Shown: positions 58,168 to 64,000 of the stretch, one piece after another
Layout: the number at the start of each line of letters is the position of its first letter
Position numbering within the stretch: position 1 is the first letter of the stretch
Assembly (NCBI RefSeq): GCF_050947875.1
Contig: NC_134568.1
Span: forward strand, 206,920,352 to 206,984,351
DNA length: 64,000 bases
Reading direction: 5' to 3'
DNA from: Dermacentor variabilis
Taxonomy: Eukaryota > Arthropoda > Arachnida > Ixodida > Ixodidae
Translations under genes and position numbers: made by a program
The notes under the pieces: model-generated
Told to the model about the DNA's origin: nothing
The model's database searches: none
Seen by the model: the letters and a program-made list of their open reading frames with translations, nothing else

Positions 58168-58181
58168 CCCCCCCCCCCCCC
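58168..58181 (+). repeat. C14 homopolymer
   Basis: Fourteen consecutive C following 'cactcct'. Confidence 0.9.
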
Positions 58182-58253
58182 TATACTACAGTCTTTCCAA
58201 ACACTCCTGACGAGGTTGTACCATTACAGAACCACAGAGAAAACGACAACAAA

Positions 58254-58435
58254 GGGTCAACCAAGTGTCGATGCTGAAAAAAGGCGAGGTTGACCTATTT
58301 GGTGGGTCAAATGATTCAATGATTAAATGTTGATTTTTTTTTTCATGTTCATTATTCACTATTTCAAATGTTCACCCTATTTCACACACAATTATGTCAA
58401 CTTTGTCTTCTTTAGCATTGGCACTTGGTTGACCC
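58254..58435. mobile_element. 182-bp MITE
   Basis: The left end 'gggtcaaccaagtgtcgatg' and right end 'cattggcacttggttgaccc' form 22-bp terminal inverted repeats with about three mismatches. AT-rich interior, no coding. Confidence 0.7.
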
Positions 58436-59114
58436 CAAGCGTCAACATCCATGATACCCCATGCACACTTGTAAGTTGGTGCATATGGTGCTAGTACAGT
58501 AGTAGTAAAATATTGTGCACTCACTCTGCAAGTTTTTACAGGTAATTATACTTATTTCATTTATTGTAATATTTAGTTGCTGAACATTGCTACATGCTCT
58601 CGGGATGGAGCGGTATCATTTGATATCTTTATGTTCATATGACATCTACAAGTCGCTTAACCAACTGTTTCTTTTCTGGAAATGGTGACAAGATAATAAG
58701 TTACAAGCTAGACTGATCCCAAATATGGCAAACCCGTGTGAAGCCTGCAAACATCTTCTCTAAAATGGCATGCCTTCACACACGTGGTTTTGGAAATGTC
58801 TCCAGAATATAGCAAGTTCATAGGATTTAGTATCCTGCAGGACACCACACGTATACTGGTGACTGCTGCCTTCCACTTGGGATTTCACTGTAGCTTATTA
58901 GCTGCCATGGAATCCCAATAATTTCAGCTTGCATAATTTGAACAGACCTGTAATTGACCTTAATCTTGGGTGCCATCACAGCGGTATCTACTTGAACAGA
59001 GCAAAAGCAGAGCAAAATTCTTGGCGACTTGAACACAAAGGCACAAGCCGGTTAATTCAAGCTGAATTCCCCACTTGCCAACCACTGCTCATCACGAAAA
59101 TCTAGTGCCCAACT

Positions 59115-59246
59115 TGCTGTGGTAGCTCAGTGGCTCTGGGGGGTTACACTGTTACGCGCAAGGATGTGGGCTTGATCTCGGCCACATTTCAATGGGGGTG
59201 AAATGCAAAAACGCTCTTGTACTTAGATTTAAGTGTACTTTAAAGA
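59115..59246 (+). mobile_element. Tick tRNA-derived SINE, 5' half, sense
   Basis: 'tagctcagtgg' (59122-59132) fits the Pol III A-box consensus, and 'gggcttgatctcggcc' (59168-59183) is a B-box-like sequence. The downstream 'gtacttagatttaagtg' is the inverse of 'cacctaaatctaagtac' in the full copy at 59521. The copy stops before the 3' tail. Confidence 0.7.
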
Positions 59247-59504
59247 TAACTTTCATATTTGTGCATAACCAAATTTGCACACCTTATGCATCTGGGTGTG
59301 CAGATTCCAAAAATGTAGTTCGTTTTGTCCTAGGGCAAACATTTCCTGGTATAGCTTAGAAACTGGTTTCTCTAGATTAGAGAAAAATTAGCATCTAGAA
59401 AAAACACAGTGGTTAGCATACAGAAATAATCTAGAATGCCTAAGGTGCATGCTAAGGCATAAATCAATGTCCTAGGTCCAATTGAACTAGAGTTAGTGTC
59501 CATC

Positions 59505-59772
59505 AAAGTTGCCTGAAAATTTTTAAATTATGGGGTTTTACGTGCCAAAACCACTTTCTGATTATAAGGCACACCGTAGTGGAGGACTCCGGAGGTTTCG
59601 ACCCCCTGGGGTTCTTTAACGTGCACCTAAATCTAAGTACACAGGTGTTTTCGCAATTCGCCCCCAGCGAAATGCAGCCGTTGTGGCCGGGATTAGATCC
59701 CCCGACCTCGTGCTCAGCAGCCCAACACCATAGCCACTGAGCATCCATGGCGGGTAAAAGTTGCCTGAAAAT
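59505..59772 (-). mobile_element. Tick tRNA-derived SINE, full copy with 16-bp target duplication
   Basis: AAAGTTGCCTGAAAAT is repeated exactly at 59505-59520 and 59757-59772. Between them, on the - strand, are a tRNA-like head ('atgctcagtggctatgg' A-box region, 'gggatctaatcccgg' B-box region), a central body, and the 3' tail whose + strand form is 'aattatggggttttacgtgc' (59525 on). It is a retroposed Pol III-type SINE, not a working tRNA gene. I recall this family as widespread in ixodid ticks. Confidence 0.85.
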
Positions 59773-59934
59773 GCCATTTTGACATGTGAAACATGACTCT
59801 TTAAAAAAAATTACACTAAAATTGTGCTTAGCACGTACTCCATGCATTTAGCGTTTAGGTTAAAAAAAAAGAATTGTTGCAATAGCTTATATAATAGGAG
59901 CTATTTCTCTCTCCAAAATTGCAAAATTGTCATT

Positions 59935-60205
59935 TGAGAAATCAAGGAAAAAGAAATTCACCGATGATTACGATACTCCCTAATGCGAAATTTCAGTGCA
60001 GCTCTATGTGTTTTGGCGATATATTGGATGGCACAGACAATGTCTCACGCAGCACATTGCAAACAGAGCGAAGTGTGGTGCAACTGCCTTGCTAATTGGG
60101 AGATTGCAACAGGCAACATGTTGGTGACACGTGTGGGCACAATTCACAGCAGCCTCCACAGCAGACCTCTGCTCATGCGTTTTTTCATATATGGCATCAT
60201 TGGAC
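59935..60205 (+). repeat. Dispersed repeat, copy B (paralogue of 13760-14045)
   Basis: Shares 'cgatactccctaatgcgaaa', 'gcgaagtgtggtgcaactgc' and 'cacagcagcctccacagcag' in the same order and orientation with the intronic copy. Confidence 0.6.
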
Positions 60206-60984
60206 AAAACTGTAAAAAAACTGGAAATCAAGGGTATTAGAAATCTTATGGAATGGATCTTATGGAAATAAGGGTCCTAGAAGTGCAAAAATGTGAAAAC
60301 TGAAAATACAATTTTGGGCCAATTTTTCTGCTCCCTCCCCCACTCCTTCTCCTCTAAAAACCCCATGGGGTCAGAATTGACCCAGAGCCCCCACTATGGC
60401 ATGCCTCATAGCCAGGTCATGGTTTTGGCATGCACAACGTAAAAATTAACTTCTACTGCCCAAACACTAAACAGGGATTCCACGTTCTGCTGTTGAAATG
60501 CAACAACATGCGCAGCTTTTATTTGCGCTATGCTCTTGCTACTCCGGCAACTCAAGAATGTGTGTTATAGGTATTTTTGAGTAGCATATATTGGTAGTTA
60601 TCGTGCATCACTGCTACAGTGGCAAACTGGCAGCTCAATCCACATTTACCTTGCAAACATTGCTAGCATTGCTCCAACCATTTGAATTGTGAATTGTAGT
60701 AAACTTGCTTTGTGAACAGCACGTATTCAATCATCGAAAAGAAATTTGTTTACTTACCTGCGTGTTGTCTCCTATAGGTGATGCTGATGCAGGGTGTTTC
60801 AGCTTATGCTATGGATCATTGCAATTTCCTCGAGTGTGGAGAAGTTTCTCATCAACATCACCAATGTATGCACCATTCCTGAGCGACAGCATGGCCATGT
60901 AATATATGGTCTGCTATCAATCCAGTCAGGCTTCGATTGTTTTGCGTATATCAGTCTGTCAGCATGATGGTGCCCATGTAAAAA

Positions 60985-61052
60985 TTAAATTATGGGGTTT
61001 TACGTGCCAAAACCACTTTCTGATTATGAGGCACGCCGTAGTGGAGGACTCG
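60985..61052 (-). mobile_element. Tick SINE, 5'-truncated tail copy
   Basis: 'attatggggttttacgtgcc' through 'cgtagtggaggactcgg' is nearly identical to the tail part of the copy at 59521; the tRNA-like head is missing. Confidence 0.75.
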
Positions 61053-61954
61053 GCAACCCAAAGTTTCCTATGTACTTCGCTTCCAATGTTTGTGCTTCCA
61101 TGCTGAACATTTCATTTTTCATGGCTTAATGCCATACAGGTGTCATGGCCACTGTGTGTCCAAAAAGAAAAAAAAATGTGTGCAGCAAGGCCTCTGTTAG
61201 ATAGGTAGTAATAGGTTGGGTTAGGTCATATCAACCTAAAGAGGGCTGGTTACAGGACCACAGAAAAACACAGGTGCACTCTGGTCCTGTAGCCAGCAGT
61301 CTTTTTAGAATGCCTCTACTAGCATGATTCAAGTGCATTGAATGCTGTTGGAATGCAGTAAATTGCAGACTGCAACATAGCTTTATATCAAAGGGACTTG
61401 CATTGGCTAAAACTATACTCTAACTAATTTGTTTTTATGCCAAGACCTAGGACCTGGTAAAAGCAAAGCGAGCAGCATTCGACAAAACCATTAAAATTTT
61501 TCTAATATGGGCATTTCAAATGTTGTTATACTCAAATATGATTGGTGCATTGCTACAATGTTCCTCAATGTGGTGTGCAACCCACTCAAAGCTTTCACAT
61601 TCTCATTTGAAACGTGCATGCACGCTCACACAGCGACACAAGAGCAAGATTAGACATTATCCATATTGGATTATTTAGATGAGTATTCACAGTAGTTGGC
61701 GGATAACTCGTTTTTAACAGAACCAAGCGATTTCCCCATGTCAAGTCACTGAACCAACAAACTTGGTCTACTGGCCTTTCACCAGGACTTGCAGAATATA
61801 AGCATGAGCCTCCTATTGCATGCATGCAGGCATTTCATGGGATAAGCTTGACATGCAGTTAATAGGTTGACAAAAGAAAAATGCTAGTTCGCAGGTGAAT
61901 GCAGTGAAACCTTAAAATAAGGTGAAATGCAGTACAGAATGGCACGAGACACTA

Positions 61955-61978
61955 CCCCCCCCCCCCCCCCCCCCCCCC
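61955..61978 (+). repeat. C24 homopolymer
   Basis: Twenty-four consecutive C after 'gacacta', the longest homopolymer in the window. Confidence 0.9.
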
Positions 61979-62007
61979 ACCAGCTACCAACACTTCCCAC
62001 TATCCCA

Positions 62008-62115
62008 AACTAAATTCTGCATTATTATGTGCCAAAACTGTAGTGGGAAAGCTCCAGATTACACGAGCATTTTCACATTCCACCCCCATCGGTATGTGGC
62101 CATTGTGGCTGGTAT
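62008..62115 (-). mobile_element. Diverged SINE-like fragment
   Basis: 'attattatgtgccaaaactg', 'cacccccatcggtatgtggc' and 'ggctggtatcgaactt' follow the order of the SINE body and B-box region seen on the - strand of 59521-59756, with heavy divergence. Confidence 0.35.
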
Positions 62116-62952
62116 CGAACTTTCCAATATCCTGACGATGAGACTAACAAAACCCAGGTCAGTTACATGGCTGCCACTTTCCACAAAGGCTGGCCCAACT
62201 AAGAACCTTGGTTGTCATGTTTTCCATTTTAGAGCAGCACAGATAAAATTCGAGGCACTTCTACAGTTTTGTCACAGTTGGCACACCTGTCCCAACCCCG
62301 ATTTTTTTTTAAACTGGAAACAGTAAAAAGACTACAATTTATAATTTACTGCCTCGTAGCACCATACAGAGTAAACACAAAGAAAACTTTCTGTGGCAAC
62401 AGCTGTGGGTGGGCCACTGAAGAAATTATTTTGCATGAATGTACTACTCTTTACAAAAACTATGAGACTGCTTTTGAGGCTGAATGAGAAGCCAAGGGAA
62501 CCCACACTTCCTCTGGTATTAGTGTTTACTATACACTTCACTATACATTTATGCCAATGACAATCTGTCAAGACCATGTGTCTAGAGGCTGCTCGTTCAC
62601 TGTTATTCCTTCACAAGTGTTTTAGCATTTAGTATTGACAGAGCCAAACATACAATTCCTACTGCTATTATAAAAATTAGGTGCAGCAATTTGTTCTGGC
62701 AGGAGGCAAATGTGCAGTCTCTGTGCTATAGGCGCTGGCAAGGAGGGCACTGTAGCAAATGCAGAACATATTTTTCATTTGATGTCACCATAGTTATCAA
62801 ACACGCATCTGAATGAGATGCAGGGACATACTTTGTCCAAATAAACCAGCAGTGGGAAACACTTGCATCACCAGATTACGTGTTCAAGGAGGCAGGACAC
62901 AGCCGTGGCTGCATGGAGAACACTACTACATGAAATACAGGCAATTTTGCTT

Positions 62953-63197
62953 TTAAAGTGAAACTTTCTTAGCCTGCTTTCCCAGGGATTGTCTTTTCCA
63001 CATGAATCGCAGATAATCGCCTGTTTTCAGAACCCATGAAGCTGGTTTACTCATATCATATTTGTTGTGCCAGGGCTCAAAAAGATCAGCGTTGGAATAA
63101 TTTGTATAGGCTATCTGCTGTCCCAAGTCTGATAGGAAAGACATTTTCTGCCAATAAAATGAACGTCTCTTGCCTTTTCTTTTGAGATTTTCTATTT
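62953..63197 (-). CDS. Candidate terminal exon of an unidentified convergent gene
   Basis: On the - strand a possible acceptor 'gatttgctgtcag' is followed by two bases completing a codon and 80 codons ending in a TAA. The peptide has balanced, protein-like composition (RRSFYWQKMSFLSDLGQQIA, NADLFEPWHNKYDMSKPASW, VLKTGDYLRFMWKRQSLG) unlike the low-complexity chance frames around it. I do not recognise the family, there is no transposon motif, and the polypyrimidine tract is weak. No earlier exon is seen up to 64000. If real, the gene runs toward HSF1 tail to tail. Confidence 0.4.
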
Positions 63198-64000
63198 CTG
63201 ACAGCAAATCTTATTGTTACTGGTACAATAGTATATAACATTGATGTTTAGTTCATATTACCGACACCTATCCTGTGATTTCTGGTTGATTAAACACCCC
63301 ATAGCCAGAAACTTAGCAACTTTGTGCACATTGTCATAGCAGCACTTCAATATTGAAGATAGCAAAAACAACTTCCGAAAACCATTTAATGAGTACACTT
63401 GCATATACAGTTAAATAATCAGATCACTTGCAAACTGAATCACATCAGGCAGCAACAAAATCATCACAATTTGAAACGATCAGTCGCTGGAAGGTTGAAA
63501 AATTCAGACCTTGGAGCAAGTGTTACATAAACATTGCTCCTATCCATACAAAAACATTCGAGGACTAGGATTGATACCAATAATGTGTAAAAGAAGCATA
63601 CTTGAATAGCATGCAATACACTGCATCAAGGCTACCAGAGATTTCTTCTCCATATAGCAAAATGACTGCAAAACTCCACTTGTTCAGAAGTCTCCACAAA
63701 ATTCACCTTTACCTTGACCACAAGTTCCTTTCTCAGAGGCAAAGTAAACCCACATCTTCTGGAGACAATAATAGTAACATACAAAGGATACATTGCAAGA
63801 AACTTACAAACTTAAATTGACTCTTAGCACACCTTAACAGTAGCACTGCACCTAAAATCATAGCCATCTAAAGAATAAAACTAAGGTGCACAAAAAGAAA
63901 AATGTGAACAGAGTGCAATTAAAACTTTGGTGCAGTGGCAAGTATGCCACATGTAAACAAAAATACATGTATGACTGGATTTCCAAGAAACCAGCCAATT
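63198..64000. other. Unannotated AT-rich sequence
   Basis: No coding, repeat or RNA feature that I can support. If the exon at 62953-63197 is real this is its intron. Confidence 0.4.

Larger units (their letters stand above)
58111..62952. other. Intergenic region downstream of HSF1
   Basis: It contains a C14 tract (58168), a 182-bp MITE (58254-58435), SINE copies (59115-59246, 59521-59756, 60985-61052, possibly 62008-62115), a dispersed repeat copy (59935-60205) and a C24 tract (61955). I see nothing in 58436-59114, 59247-59504, 60206-60984, 61053-61954 and 62116-62952. Confidence 0.6.

Noticed and set aside
58827..59036. Minus-strand frame reading MAPKIKVNYRSVQIMQ
   Set aside because: No family recognised, no convincing splice sites and no continuation; not enough to call an exon.
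59115..59190. tRNA gene suggested by A- and B-box-like motifs
   Set aside because: No cloverleaf forms and the sequence continues into the SINE body; it is a tRNA-derived SINE.

Overview
The window is eukaryotic, most likely from a hard tick (Ixodidae). The evidence is large introns with GT/AG borders, pervasive degraded retroelements, and a tRNA-derived SINE whose tail reads 'attatggggttttacgtgcc', a sequence I know as abundant in ixodid ticks. I cannot resolve the genus. There is no operon structure, CRISPR array or bacterial feature.

The only host gene I can name is the 3' part of a heat shock transcription factor gene (HSF1-type) on the + strand. Six coding exons (13237-13405, 24417-24706, 29549-29651, 36292-36330, 44945-44981, 57379-57701) have good splice borders and fully compatible phases. 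Together they give about 319 codons ending in TGA: a Ser/Pro-rich regulatory region, the HR-C zipper (DHVESIDSDLDWLQ), the LFSP block and the acidic C-terminal activation region. The DNA-binding and trimerisation domains must lie upstream of the window. A possible terminal exon of an unidentified convergent gene sits on the - strand at 62953-63197.

Most of the rest is intron packed with mobile elements. Intron 1 (to 13236) has several MITEs, a LINE RT scrap and a gypsy pol fragment with a 1080-codon open frame whose RT has lost two catalytic aspartates. Intron 2 has TTAA-ended MITEs and a complete but decayed gypsy element (18995-24381) with ~160-bp LTRs and an ATAT target duplication, ending only 31 nt before an HSF exon. 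Intron 3 has a Penelope-type foldback with a 12-bp target duplication and a pogo-like element. Intron 4 has a mariner remnant and a 2.4-kb TTAA element. Intron 5 has a 5'-truncated I-clade LINE with an unusual hairpin 'filler' at its 5' junction, and an RTE-like LINE interrupted by a second Penelope-type foldback. Intron 6 has Mutator-like transposase remnants around a minus-strand LTR-type element, and a nearly full-length CR1/Jockey-group LINE preceded by 248-bp tandem monomers.

Downstream of HSF1 (57702 onward) are a candidate poly(A) signal, a small MITE, tick SINE copies (one with a perfect 16-bp target duplication) and long C tracts. The HSF exons and the elements appear functionally unrelated, except where insertions lie near splice sites. 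All names rest on reading motifs by eye; no database search was run.
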